Origin: Colius striatus
Taxonomy: Eukaryota > Chordata > Aves > Coliiformes > Coliidae
Reading direction: 5' to 3'
DNA: 64,000 bases
Assembly (NCBI RefSeq): GCF_028858725.1
Contig: NC_084767.1
Coordinates: 32,146,895-32,210,894 of the forward strand
Shown here: in pieces, positions 25,960-39,200 of the stretch
Position numbering within the stretch: the stretch's first letter is position 1
Layout of the letters: every line of letters starts with the position of its first letter
Made by a program: the position numbers and the translations under genes
Notes under the pieces: generated by a model
Databases searched by the model: none
Seen by the model: the letters and a program-made list of their open reading frames with translations, nothing else
Told to the model about the DNA's origin: nothing

Positions 25960-26212
25960 TGCTGAGGGGAGACATGATCACTCTTTACAATATACCTGAA
26001 AGGAGGTCATAATGAGGTGGGGGTTAGTCTCCAAAGTAATGAATGACAGGACAAGAGGAAATAGGGTCAAATTGCACAGGGGGAGGTTTACATTGAAGAT
26101 CAGGAAGAATTTTTTCACCAAGAGAATTCTTAAACACTGAAACAGGCTGCCCTGGGAGGTGGTGAAGTCACCTTCCCTGGAGACAGCTAAAAGACATGTA
26201 GATGAAGTGCTG
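25960..26212 (+). repeat. CR1 LINE fragment, opposite orientation, 3' end missing
   Basis: It reads in the CR1 sense direction on the + strand: ctgaggggagacatgatca, acctgaaaggaggtcataat, gaggtgggggttagtctc, gacaggacaagaggaaat, caggctgccctgggaggtgg and gaagtcaccttccctggag. It stops at about 26212 before the CR1 3' UTR and terminal repeat, and runs into a purine-rich stretch (26218-26249). Both ends are therefore truncated, which suggests an older insertion or a later deletion. Confidence 0.85.
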
Positions 26213-28640
26213 GTTTGGAAAGGGGGTGAGAGGGGGGGAGGAGGGAGAGATATACTTCTGTTCTAGAAGTATAGTAACATATTTTCCTGTTTGAAGCTTG
26301 AAAAGTCAATCTGAATTTGTTACATTTGTTATCTCAAGCTATTGGCACTCTTGCAGTGGTCTCTACTCTCTTCTGTTATACCAGCATCATAGCTGTTCCA
26401 TGTGCCTTACACAGAAGCCCACTTCTCAGCTGCATGCCTTTCATAGTAATACCTGATGTAATAATTTTTGTTCTGGCTTTCTGAAACTGAGGTATAGAAA
26501 CTTGTACTTAAATGTTTAAGTATTTATGTGCAGGCAGTTCTACGACTACAGAGAAGTAAACTATCTACAAGATACAATGTACAACTATCCTGAAAATATT
26601 CTAGATCCAAAAAAAAGGTTTTCAATGTATCAAGAGAAAGCCATCAGCAGACTCATTGGGAAGGTTATAGTCTAACTCAAAATACAAATGACACTCTCCT
26701 TTTTTAACAGGAAAGTGCTGGCAGGCAGTCCCTTCTGGATTTAAAATACATAGGTACATGTTAGAGCATGTAATAGCTGGAGAGGAGGACCTTTCTGTAT
26801 TAAGCATCTTAATTTCAGTTGATCCATTGTAGCGCTTTTACAGGAATCTCAATTATGGGTTTGTTTTTTTTTTTTTTTAATGAGATTTTTACATGATTTG
26901 AATTTTACTCAGAAAAGCTAACAAACTCCATATTTTTATTGTATTAATGTGTACAATTCACTCAGAATAAACTCTAAAGGAAGAAGATATAAAGCCTTAC
27001 ATTTTCCACATTCTTTGCACTTAGCAGATTTCTTTCAAGACTAAACAGCAGCACATATCAGTCCTGTCTAGTGATCAACAGTGGCTATTGTGGTAGGTGT
27101 CTAACGACCAATGACAGAATCAGGCCTGTATTTTATTTGCTATATAAAAAACCATGAGAGATAAAGGACTTGCCTTGAGCCAGAACTCATTCAAATCAAC
27201 ATACAAATGATCTGGTGCAACAGTTTGGCCACAGAACCTCAGTATCACTTTAACAGTCCCTAAAACTTGACCTGAGCAGAAGCTGTCAAATTTTTTACTA
27301 GTACAGTTTGTATTCTAGTGATTGATTTGGTAACATATTTGATTGATTTGGGAAAAAAATGAGGAGGGAATGTAGGTGTTATTTTGCCTCTCAAAATAAA
27401 TATTAAGAGAGAAAAAGATGTGGAGGAGATTCTAAAATTGAAAGTCTGTCACTGAAACATGAAAATGGCAGGGAAAATATAGAAAAAAGGAAAGCGGAGC
27501 AGGGGAGGGATATGTAATTGGGAAGGTTAGTTATTATTCAGTATTACATGCCAAAAGACTAGTGTAGCATAACACACAAAGCTGTATCAGGTCTAGGTCC
27601 GGAACTGTTCCATAGATGTACATGTAATTTGCTGTATTTGTTACATTATCTGCATTATAATGAATATTCACCTTATCTAGATAAGTTTACTCTATTTTTC
27701 TTTTGCATAATGACTTGTTTTACATGTACATGTTTTTTGAGTCTTAAAGATATTAACTTTCTTTTTGTTTCTAAAGAAACACTATTAATCCTTTAAATTT
27801 TTAGTATTTTAAACTCTTGTTCTCTACAGATATGTCACCAAGCAAAAATCCACATACTGACTTTGGGAAGTTATCAAGCTGAGTAAGCCTGGAGTAAGGC
27901 TTGGAGTGAGATAAGACTGTGGATAGGATTGGATTCTGTCTCTGCTGGGCCAGACTTACTTAGGGTAGTACTGGTATGAATCATCTGCTTTAATAAAGGT
28001 AGGAGTTCAGAAAGGATTAGGTGAGTTAGCTCAATTCAGTAATATCAGAGTTCAAAAGAAAAAAATGCATGCCTCCTTATTAAATAAGAGGGGAGGGTAA
28101 TTTGCTTGTAGATTGAAGCTTTCTATGGAAACATCAGTTATTTTTCAAAGAAAATATGGTGAACATTGTATTCGAATTTCTCAGGAAGAAAAATGAGTCT
28201 ACAACTTATTTGAAATGACCTGCACTTCAGCCTTTGAAGATACTTTCTATAAACAGCTGTTACAAAATAAGCTGGTTTTTTTTTAAAACAGTATTTAATA
28301 TGAATTTCTGGCTATTGCGGACCTCATGTTATAAGCAAGATCTCTTCTGATCCTCAATGTTTTTCTTATAAGGGGTTTAATTCACATATTGGTTTTTCAT
28401 TTTGCTTTATTCTGTAGCTGTTGTCTAATTAGGAAACAAACGTATCACACCGAGGGGCTCCAGCTCGAAAAACAGGGGTGTTTACCATCTAAATAGGTTT
28501 TGATTTTATTTATTTCATGGCTAAGTCTGACAAGATTTTCTAGAGTTAAACAAGGCAGAGGAAGGAAATACCTTCGCAAAGTGAAATGTGTATCGATACG
28601 AAAGGCAAGCTATATTTGAATCGCTATTCCTGAAACACTC
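26213..28640. other. Proximal upstream region of SLC39A10
   Basis: AT-rich single-copy-looking DNA between the CR1 cluster and the CpG island. It starts with a purine-rich block and has no open frame above about 60 codons. It presumably carries upstream regulatory DNA, but I recognise no specific element. Confidence 0.5.
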
Positions 28641-29355
28641 CTCCCCAAGCCATCGAGAGCCCTGACAGGTCCGCGGCCGCAGGGGCTGCAGCGAGGGCCC
28701 GGCTCCCCTGCAGCGGCGGGCCCCGCTCCCCTGCCGAGAGGCCGGCTACGCGGCCCAGGCCGCGCTCCACACGCCTGTCCTCTGCCGACGCAAGGGCGGC
28801 GGCTCCGTTTGCCGCGGGGCCGAGGGCTACTCGGCCGAGGGCTCGTCCGGGCCCCGCGGCCATTGTCCGCGACTTCTCGCCAGAGCAGAAAGCGCAGGCG
28901 TCACAGCCTTCGCCGCCGCTGCCCAGAAGCCGGGGTCCGCCGCTCCCGGCCTTGGGGCTGTGGCCTGTTTCCACCCCTGCCGCGCAGCCGCCTCGCCGCT
29001 CTGGTCGCTTGAGTGATGAGCGCAAGCCGCCGCAGGGAGGGGGTAGGGTGTGTGGGGGGTGGAGAGATGGGGGGGGTACGACGGGACAGACACGCGCTAC
29101 GCCATTTTCGTAGTCCGTGGTGGGGCAGGGGAGGGGGAAAGCGAAGGGGGGCAGGGAAGGAAATGGCTCCGCATTGGGTAAAGCGAGATGTGGGGACGCC
29201 TGTGGAGTCCGGTCCGCACGGTGCGTAGGGGTGAGTGTAGAGAGCGCGGCGGAGCTTGGCGTAGCTGTGGTTGGTGAATAGCGTATCGGCGGAGGCGGCA
29301 GGAGCTGGAGGAGGAGGAGGCGCCGCGGCGGTTTGGTACCGAGCGGAGAGGGAGA

Positions 29356-29362
29356 TGCACAC
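29356..29362 (+). promoter_or_regulatory. Metal-response-element core (TGCACAC)
   Basis: Matches the MTF-1 core TGCRCNC and lies 20 bases upstream of the TATA-like box. In mammals and fish ZIP10 transcription is known to respond to zinc through MTF-1. Other core matches in the island are at 29018-29024 (-), 29679-29685 (+) and 30009-30015 (-). About four matches are expected by chance in 1.6 kb of this composition, so only the position gives this one weight. Confidence 0.25.
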
Positions 29363-29381
29363 GGCACTCGAGTGAGGTAGC

Positions 29382-29388
29382 TATAAAA
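29382..29388 (+). promoter_or_regulatory. TATA-box-like TATAAAA in the CpG island
   Basis: TATAAAA on the gene strand, in a short AT-richer pocket of the GC-rich island. If used, transcription would start near 29410-29420, just before the GTGAGG donor candidate at 29434. Most CpG-island promoters lack a TATA box, so function is uncertain. Confidence 0.35.
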
Positions 29389-30220
29389 CCCCATTTGTTT
29401 ACATTCCCTCCCCCACAAGCGGCCGGCGCTGCGGTGAGGGTGGCGGCAGGCCCCGGGCTGGCGGCGGGGAGGGGAGGGGTGGGGGGCAGGAGTCGCGGAC
29501 AAGGAGAGAGACGGTGACGATGGGCAGTAACGGACACCACCTTCCCCGGGATGCGGAGCGGCATGCGGGAGGGGATACGGCGGTTCGGCCGCCTCATCAC
29601 GTGGCGGCGGCGAGACCCGCCACCGGGCCTGGGGCTGCGCGGGTGGGTGAGGGAGGCGGCGGAGGCCCGGGGGGGCCGTGCACGCCTTCCCCCTTTGAGG
29701 TAGCGGAGTACGAGGTGCCCTGGCGCATCCCCCAGCCCCTTTCTTCTCCTGGGCGTCAGTCGACCATGCGGCAGGTAAATCGTCCCTGCTGCCCCCTCCT
29801 TTCGTGAGGGGTGTGGGACGCGGCGGCGGCTCCGGGGCTGTAACTGCCTCCGCTGATAATAGAAGGGGGCGACAGGATGCAGACGGTTGGCGGAGGGCGC
29901 CGCGGGCTCCCGCAGCGACCCGCCGGCGGACACTGTCCCGTCCCATCCCGTCCCACTGCGGGCTGGGCTCTGCACGAGCAAGCGCCGGTCGCCTGGCGGG
30001 TCCCGGCTGCGTGCAGCGCGCCTTCCCGTTCACTGCCGTTTCAACCTCGCACCCTTCCTGTGGGGAATGCGGTTTGGGAGTTCCCATCCCCGCGGAGCCA
30101 GCTCTGCGCGGCCACGTGGAGGCCCCGGGAGTCAAGAGAGGGTGCTGTCCCTTCCTAGTTCGCACAGAGTGCTGCAAGGAGGGAATCGCATCCAGGGGGG
30201 CGGTTCGGGAGGGGCTGAGC

Positions 30221-33200
30221 GTCCCTGGGCTGCCTGTCGGAAAGACTGTCGTAGTATTCTGCCGTGTGTGTTAGGGAGCAATAAGGATAACGAGCAAGCC
30301 AAGCGGTTCAGTGTTGCTTCTCTTGAAGTTCTGTAACCTGCACTTAACCTTAGGCAAAGGTTAGGAGATCTTGTCACTGGCTTTATACTTTACACCAAAA
30401 TCATGAGCGAAAGGAAGTGATTTACTGTTTTCAGCTATCTTTACTGCTTATGCCGCACCTTTTGGAAACATGCATAAAACATGGAAAGGTAAACGTTGAA
30501 ACTTTGGAATAAAATTGTTCTGTGGAAATCTTCACTTATCTTTGTCTTTTTTTCGGGGGGAGGCTTAGGCAGAAGTGTTTATACCTAATAGCTCTTAAAA
30601 TTTTGCCTCTGAGCAAGAGTTGCCTGAGTTAGAAATAATTCTGATCTGTAGCATTCTATAAACACTGTATGTCTTAAGTAGTAATTACAGTGAGTTTTTA
30701 TTAACATGAATTGTACCATAATACCGAGGGAACCTGTGATATGTGAAGCTTGATACAGCATTGAGAGGTGCACACTGAAGATCTGGGTATTTATCAGAAA
30801 TGTGGAAGCAGTTGTTGCTGTCTTAGTGAACTGAAGTAGTTCTTGAGCTGTTCTAGCTGGTCACTAATACCCTTTGGGTATTAGTAACTAATGACATAAA
30901 AATAGAAAACTTTCTGTACAAAATGGGTTTTAAGAATTCTGCTTAAACAGAGAATGCACTTGAATTTCCTTTCAAGAATGTGCTCGCCACCAAATACATA
31001 GGGTAATATGTGTGGACTGGTAAGGCTTGACTCCAAGAACTACTTGGTTAAATTACTAGGTTAGTTCTTGGGCTAATAAGAAGTATCTGATCTGATAACA
31101 TAAGAAAATAAAGTGAATAAAATTCTATGGTTCTTAAGAACATTGAGAACAGCATGACTACTAACTTTCCTAACTAGATATTGGGTGGTTCTAAAATAAC
31201 TATTTAAGATAGAATTGGTGTCAAATCTATTAAATCAGTTAAATCATCTGTTAAATGCAGCATTTCTTTTTAAAATTTTCAACACTTCCATGCTTTTGAG
31301 GAAAAAATATGCAGCCATGCAATGTTTCTGAAAGAGCAGGGCCTGTATGTAGACTTTAAATCATGTCCTTTTATGAGATTAATGATGGTAGTTGCAAATG
31401 GAGAGGTACCTTAGTGTTTGTGGAACATAGATGTGGAAGAATTGTACGTGATTGCCTGCCTGGAGTAGCCAGCATGAAAGGAGAGTCCACCTACGGAAGA
31501 ACAAATTCTCCAAAACAATGAGGTTTGTTTTAATTCATATTCCTTGCCTTCATGTAGGCCTTTATGCCTTCCAGCTTGGCTTAAGTAAAACCAGGTACTA
31601 AATTTGGAGTATGTGTCCAGTCATAAAATTTGCAACTACAAAAAAAGTAGTGGTTTAAAATCAACTGTTGTAATATTTGTTTTTCCCATTACAAAAAAAA
31701 AGTGAAACTGGATCATCAGGGTAATTTAGGTGTGTGCCAGAATGTTGCATTTACATGAAAAAGCAGAGATGCTGGTTCTGACCTTCATCTAGTGCTTGGA
31801 AATACTCTTTTAATAAGTGATCTCAGATGGGGGTTTATGTGACTTTGTAACAATATCCATCTTCTAGAATTAATATCATGAAAAGTCAATAAGAGATTAT
31901 TGAGTGCGTATGGTACTTGAGCTTTTCATGTTAAACCATTCCTTTTGAATATTCAAAAAGGAAAGCATGCATGTACTTGTGTAGTTTGATTTACACAAGT
32001 AAGGTAAATGTATACACGTGGAAAAGATAATATATCCAACCTGACATAGGCTTTCTTTGTGGTCTTCACTAAGTCAGTCAAGCAGCTGTAATTTAGATAA
32101 TCCTGTTCATAATACATTTCCTGCAAGGCAATGGCTGATTAAAATTGGAAGAAACTTAAATAGTTGCCAGATGCCATGGACTTGAAGCTTAGGTTTATAT
32201 AGTCTCAAAGGAAGTATTTTTAGACTTGTTTCCTTTGGTTGTCCAGTTTTAACATTGTTTGATTCTGATTGTGCCTATTGTGATGACTGTTATCTCTATC
32301 ACAATTTTTACAGAAGTGGAAGTTTATTTTGAACATACGAGGGGCTCTTGATAAATCAGGGATAAGGTAAATCAGTCTGGATTTGGAAACAGTTAATGTG
32401 TTTGCATCAGATGAAATTACTCAATTAAAATTATACAAGCTGCTTGCAAGATAAGCTCCGTGACAGTTTTCCTGTAAATTAAGATCCAGTCCATTAAGGA
32501 CTGTGGTGAAAAGTAGTGGAAAGATAGTCACATCTTCACAAACTATTCTACAGAATTGGTAATGGACAGGTGGAACTGCAACAATGAGACTTTCTTGTTC
32601 TGCCATCATTCAATTTTCTTCATAGTTTGACTATCAACTGTCAGAATATTGAGTAGTTTCAAGCATGTTATTTTATAGCACCTTTTCAGAATTGCCAAAT
32701 GAACATATCCTGACTTTTAAGCACATTTAAAAATGTTAATAGATGTTTCAGAGAAAGAGAGCTGAATTGTAGTGGTTCTGTTCCTTGTATGTGGGTATGC
32801 TTTTCATTGAATTGAGCTTTAGGTGCAAGGAGTGTTCTGTTAATACTAAGAAATTATGCCTTTCGGGAAGCAATTTCTGTTTTAAAGTGAAGAAAATCAG
32901 CGTAACTTCTCTGGGAATTCAACCTGTTCTAAATAATTGTTCTCTAAATTTTATCATATGAAAACTATTCATCTGGGGGGGGGGCTAAAATTTTTAATTT
33001 CTCTTAAATAAGAACTAGTAATTTTAGTTTGCTAATAAAAGGCCTCCTTTAGGCACACTTGATACAGAAAAAAAATTTAGATTGTTTTTAGGTCATTCTT
33101 AAGTTGCAGATGATATATTATTTGAAATACACCTAATAAAGTCTGGTAAGTAAATGTGTACTAATAAGCAAAGCTAATAAAAATCAATGGGTTTTTTTTA

Positions 33201-36200
33201 AGTTTCAGACACTGATTGAAATGTTGGAAACCATGTCCTGCCTACATTGTAATATAAAGGAAAGTTATGTGCTACATCAGTCCACCTAATTGTAATATTA
33301 TATATGATATTGCATTAGTGCCATTTCATCAGGTTTTTTGAGGCAATAGAAATGCAAAGAGTAAAGAAGTTAAAAAATAGTTTGAAGTCCCTCGTGTTTT
33401 GTTACCTTTTTGATAATCCAAACCCTTTGTAGGTTTTAATACCCAAAAAGCTGGAAGGCCAGGATGAAAGACTGGGAAGATGACAGTGTCCTGATTTTGG
33501 TCTCAAAAGCTTATGAGAAAAAGGGACATGAAAATTGTATGTAGTGTTTTACTCATGCTGGTGGTCACAGTGCAAATGTTGCGTCTTCTAGGTGTCTCAT
33601 TGAGCTGCCACATCTTCTGTTTTCCGTTTTCTGACTTCATTGTTGCTGCAGAGGGAATGACTCAGCTGCTGCTTTTTCTCTCACAGTTTTTGATGACTCA
33701 GGACCTTCATTCTCACCTGACTGTCATATTTTCTGTAACTTACAGCTTTCCAAAGCAGTAGGATGTGAGTGAAGAAAATCTGCTGGTTCTACTAATGCAA
33801 AACTAGACTGCTACTAAAATAAACACATCTCTTACAGATTTTATACTGCTTTGTCTGTTAATGGAGAGCTTGAATGTAGGAATATTAGTCTGTTACTGCT
33901 GCTCTGTGAAAAACATGAACAGAGTAAGAAATATTTGTAAACAGAACTTGAACATCAGCAAAAAGAACTTTAGCAAGCTATGTATCAGTTTGCTTGTGTT
34001 TGTTAAAAGTTTTTGACCATGAAATGAATAAAATTAATCTCCAGGTTTGGGATTTTTTTGTTTTGATTTTTTTGTGTTTTCAGTGTTTGACTGTTAAGAG
34101 GGTTTTTTTTTTTTTTTTTTTAGGAGCAGTCCTAAGAGAAATCTTATTTTTACTTATTGAGGTATCTATCCATAGTTTTAGGATAAACTTTGCTATAGAA
34201 GCCTACCCCTCTTTTTATTTTGTGTTGACAGTCATATCATCTCAGTATTCAACAAAGTATTGAATATATGCAAAATGTGGAATATTAACAAGAGGAGTTA
34301 AGAGCTCTGTAGCTTCTGAACTGTTATGAGATGCATAAAATTGTATTCTGTAAGCATTCGATTTCGTGCTTAAGTGACAAAGAGACTTTTGAAGTCACTG
34401 ATACTAGGTAGCTAAATACATCTAGAATTGAGATAAAAACTGTATAATACTTGAAGTTAATAACTATGATCATGTTTGAAACTCATTAATCAAATTAAGT
34501 CCTGTAAAAGTATTCCTGTGGTTAATCTTTTTGGCAGAGAAAATGTATTTCAAATTAAGAATGAAGAAAGTTTCGTGTGAAAATTGCAGGACTTGCATAA
34601 AATTGTAAATACACTCACCAGACTTTGTGCAGTGTTTCTGCATGTAGATTATAAACACTTTAGAAACAGTTTCCAATCGCAGCTCCTAGTAAAAACTGGT
34701 ATATGTGAATTCCAGATTGGTGCTGTCATACGATTTAGATGCAAATTAGAGATCTCAAGATTACCTGATCTGTAACACATTCATAAACTGATCTTTGTGC
34801 ATTTTTATTTATTTATTACTGCAGTGTGTGATGAGTATTAATGGACCAAAATAATACCTTGAATTCTGAAGGATAACTATGAATAATAATAGATTTACAA
34901 CTAGGGACTGGATATTTATAAATAACTCCTCTTTTAACCAAGGTAATTGCTGACAATAGTATGTAGCCATGCTTAAGTTGGAGTATCAAAGGAAAAATAT
35001 AAGTAGTCTCTAAGATAGCCTCCTCAAGTTGGCATTGCTCCCTGTAATTCTTGATATGGTTTTTTTTTTTTTAGTTATATCTTCATTAATATTGATTTGC
35101 ATGACTGAGTAGCACTGTATCCCAGGGTTACTGATTCATAGTTGTTCATGATAGTAACCATCTGTCATTTGTACAACTGAAAGTTGAGTTTAGCTCACCT
35201 AGCAAAATAACTAATACCACCACAACTGAGTGTTTCCTATAAGGGGAAATAGTGAACAGGTAAATAAGTCTTCTTTTGCCACTGTAAGCACTACTTTATT
35301 CATATCCTATACAGAGCAGTCCAGAAGAGCTTCTTTACTGTCAAGTGGAATATCATACTCTGTGTTTGAACTGACGGTGATATTACTTCTCAAGGTACTA
35401 TGCAATTTCTGTAATCCATTCCTGTAAAGAAAGACCCCCTTTCATCAGGACTCCACTACCTCAATAAGTACTCTCAGTTCATGAAATGCAAGCCATACAA
35501 TTTAGGCCATATTTATTGTGTTGTTTGCAGAAAAATTGAACATTTTACTTATGGCCGACCTGAAGGTCTGTCTGTAACAAACAGTATCTCAGCCTAAAAG
35601 TACAATTATGAATTGTACCAGTTTACATTAAAATTTAAGAAATACACTGTTTGGTTGCAGTCCAAGTAACGTGGTAATCTTGCATTGCTACATTTTTATG
35701 CTAAAAATTAAAAAATCCCATTATTTGATGTCTGACGACACACAAGCAGGATAGATTTTCCATCATTCCTGTTGTGAACTGCACATTGAAGCAATTATCT
35801 AGCATTGTGTTACATTAACAGTGCTTGAACGGTCCAGTTTCTCTCAAGACCTGTACCATGTGTTTATTATATAGTAGTTTCAGCAGGATGTATATATGAG
35901 ATTTAACTTTCTGTTGTAATATGCCATAGCTAATCTCTTAATGCTTGTAATATACTCTAGACTTTTATTTTATTTACTTGTTAGCGAGGAAAAACAATCT
36001 AAATTTCATCCCATGCTAAATCTCTTATTTTTAACATAGTTACTGTCTTTGTACTACAGGTAAGAGGTTGAGTTCTGTGATGTGAGTACTCTTATAAATT
36101 TATGCCTCTGCATCTTGCAGGGTAAGGTACAGAGTCCCAGCAGAAGCTGGCTTTTCAGTGGCTTTGAGCAAAAATTGTTGATGCTGGCTTTTGTCAACTA

Positions 36201-39200
36201 TATATGTTCAATAGTAGAGAGGGGAGTATGAGAGTCTTCTGCTGACGAAAAAATGGATTAACATGAGATGCTTTAACAAGAATGCAGCAACTAAAGCAGA
36301 TTATTATTCTGTTTTCTCTCTGTGAGACTTTGTGGTTCAAATTAATTGCAGTGTAAAAATACTTCCTCTGTCCTTGAGGGCTATATTCTTTCTTGTATTC
36401 CTCATAGAAACTACTGTTTCATCAGCACTAAGTGGCTACATTTATCTAATGAAAGCTTGTATGTATTGTGGAACCTTTTGGCCCTTGAATAGGAACACCT
36501 CTCATATTTTAATTGCAGGATAGTTTTAAGCCAAGAACCTCTTAAGAATGTATGTATTGAATATTTGAATGATGTATTTTTGATAATTGGACTAGAGACA
36601 AATCAAAATAGTGTTTTGAAATAAGACCACATATCGTTGAGTTCTTAAAATAGTAATAAAATTGAAAAAGGCAAACTGTCACTTCTGTAGGGAAAATTCT
36701 AAGAGTTTCTACAAATAAATTCATTTACTGGAATTTTCTCATTGCTGTAGCTAAATTGTTACCAGTAAATTCAGACTGTAGACTTGAAAGCCAAAGGATA
36801 TAAAGAAAATTCTCTCAAAGTGTAACACTCAGAGGAGTATGTTGTTCTTCAAATGAATGTATTTGAACTACGAAAAAATACTCTTTTTTTTTTCCTGAAT
36901 TTTTACCTATATGTAATCAAATATGACGTACATTAGTTCCAAGCAGTGATTGGATAATAGTGAAATACTGAAACAATACCTTATTTATGCTCAGCTATTT
37001 TATGTACATACAGTTGTGATTTGCTTTGGGTTTACATTTCTTGACAATAAGCAAAGCAAGATCATGAATGTTTCCACTTCACAGTCTTAGTATCAGTAAT
37101 ATACTACTTAAACATTACATTTATATTATAAAAGTGAAAGCTGAATACCAGAAAGTGCATGTAGTTTAATCAGAAATTTAGAAATAGTGAACTTGGCTTA
37201 TAGTCAGGAAAATACTTTTTAGTATTTTTGCGTATTTGTTATTATTTTCTTTGACAATACAGTTGTGTTGACCAAAGATAAGGTACATTGTTAGCCTTTC
37301 CAAATTTCTGAAAGGAGATGTTTCAGCCTTTATTATTCAGGCATCAGGTTATGAGATCTCCCATTATTTTGAAAACTTTTCTGATGAGGGACTGTGGTAT
37401 AGTATTAGCTGGATACGGATACCAAATCTAGGTTTGAGATCCAAATAGCCAGTGTTTTGGCACCTTAACCTGGCAATGAGATGGCCTGTTAGGAAACAGC
37501 GTGTTATTATAGCGACTGTGAAGAAAATCAGAGGTTTCACAATAAATTTGTGCATCTACAAAAAAGTGAAACCTCAGGCTCTTTTAATGGCACACAGCCA
37601 TTTGAATATCTTCAGCTGCAGTTAACAGGAATCAAAAGTTTGCCTTTTCTCAGGGTTAAACTCTCATACTGTTTCTGTTAAATTTTATGTTAAACTGAGC
37701 TATTTAAAAAAAACAAGTATGGAACTGGAGATGTACTGTAAATGTCTTAATTCTTAGCTGGTTCTTCCAGTAGATTTTAATTTTGCTGATGTGTATCAGT
37801 CTGATAGATATCTGTTTGTTTGCCTTGATGTTTTAAGCCATCTTCTACCTTAAGTCTGTTTGTAGTCTGTTAATTAGTTAAATATTAAATACAGCAGTTT
37901 TAATTGACTTGATTTTGTAGAAAAGCTGTGCAACCCTGATTACTTAGTGCATTTACTTGGGATAGCTTTAATACAATCACAGTCAAGTATTTTGTAGTAT
38001 GACCGTGATGTACTCAGCAGAATCTGGAAGGGAGTGATGTGGTGTCAAAATAGTACAGAAGGAGAGAGGATATTTTTAACAGAAAATATCAACTCCACTT
38101 TCCATGGGATAATAAAGCATTTATTACATGAACTAATGTTTACATTCTGAATCTTACATATTTTTAAGTCCAACCTGTAATGTGATGGTCGCAACTGACT
38201 ATTGAGCCTTTGATTTTAAAAGTAGAGTCCAGTTTTCTTTTGATTTCAGCTAGAGCATAAAACATATTTCTCAGATAAATTTGATAACTTGTAATTTTAG
38301 TGGTAGGCTGCCAAGCCATTTTTGTTCATCAAAATAGAAAAAAAATATCGTACATCACCTGTTGCAGAAAGTGCCTTTTGATTAGTCAGGATGATCTTGT
38401 TCTTCCAAAATACTGAATTTATGTCAAGATGCACTTCCCAATCACTTGTGTTAAACAGCAAGTAGCTCTTTAAAAAAAAAAAAATTGTACCATAGTATGA
38501 CAATAGAAACAATTTTAAATTTTAATACTGGAAAAATCACAAGAAGTTGGTTCTCTAGCACTTCCTGATAGGAAGTGGTTCTTTCTTTACAGAAATGGGT
38601 TCTAGAAATTGCTTAGAGCCTTTAGAAGTTATAGAATAATCCAAAATGAAGAACGCCCCAATGGCAAGGGAAAAAGGTGATCAACAGAGATAAAAGATGT
38701 CGATGATCCAGGAGTGACACAGGGAATATTAATGTCCTAGTGATCTCACTGTGAAGGATGGTAACCACAACAGTATTGAACCGAATCAGCAGTTTGTCCA
38801 GAAAATCCTTAAAATTATAATGAAAGGAAGAAGACATGATGACACTCGGTGAAAATAATAGGGGAGCATCTGTATTTCAGGAGAGGTACTAGAAGAAGAA
38901 TGTACCAAATTATGATTAGTGTAAAAGCCAGGAACTGATACTGGATCAAATTACAATGCTACACAGAGTAATCCAGGTTAGATATATCTTACTGTAATGC
39001 AGCTTTTGAAAAGCTGGTAGTGCAGGCTCATTTTCCATAGCACCTGTCCTTGCTTGTCTGTGTTGCTGTTAGAACATACCTGCACTTGCAAGGTGACAGA
39101 CACAAGGAAATATATGTGCACAGGGGTATTTTTAAGGTTTCATCTTTAGCCTATCAGTATTTTTAATATGATCGGCCAAGACATTTCAGCTTGCATTTTA

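Larger units (their letters stand above)
28640..30220 (+). promoter_or_regulatory. SLC39A10: CpG island, SLC39A10 promoter and probable non-coding exon 1
   Basis: An abrupt change from AT-rich DNA to about 1.6 kb of GC-rich, CpG-dense sequence. It is the only CpG island in the window and the only candidate promoter for the coding exons to the right. Visible sites include two CACGTG E-boxes (29598-29603, 30113-30118), a YY1-like GCCATTTT (29101-29108), a reversed CCAAT near 29173, and a TATAAAA (29382-29388). The exon 1 boundary cannot be fixed. Candidate 5' splice sites are GTGAGT at 29231, GTGAGG at 29434 and GTAAAT at 29775. Long open frames on both strands follow from the base composition. 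Confidence 0.85.

Noticed and set aside
28624..30177. 517-codon open frame on the - strand of the CpG island, and long + strand frames at 29804-30336
   Set aside because: The composition is Pro/Arg/Ala/Ser-rich with no domain, several frames are open at once, and stop codons are rare simply because the region is GC-rich. It is promoter sequence, not a gene.
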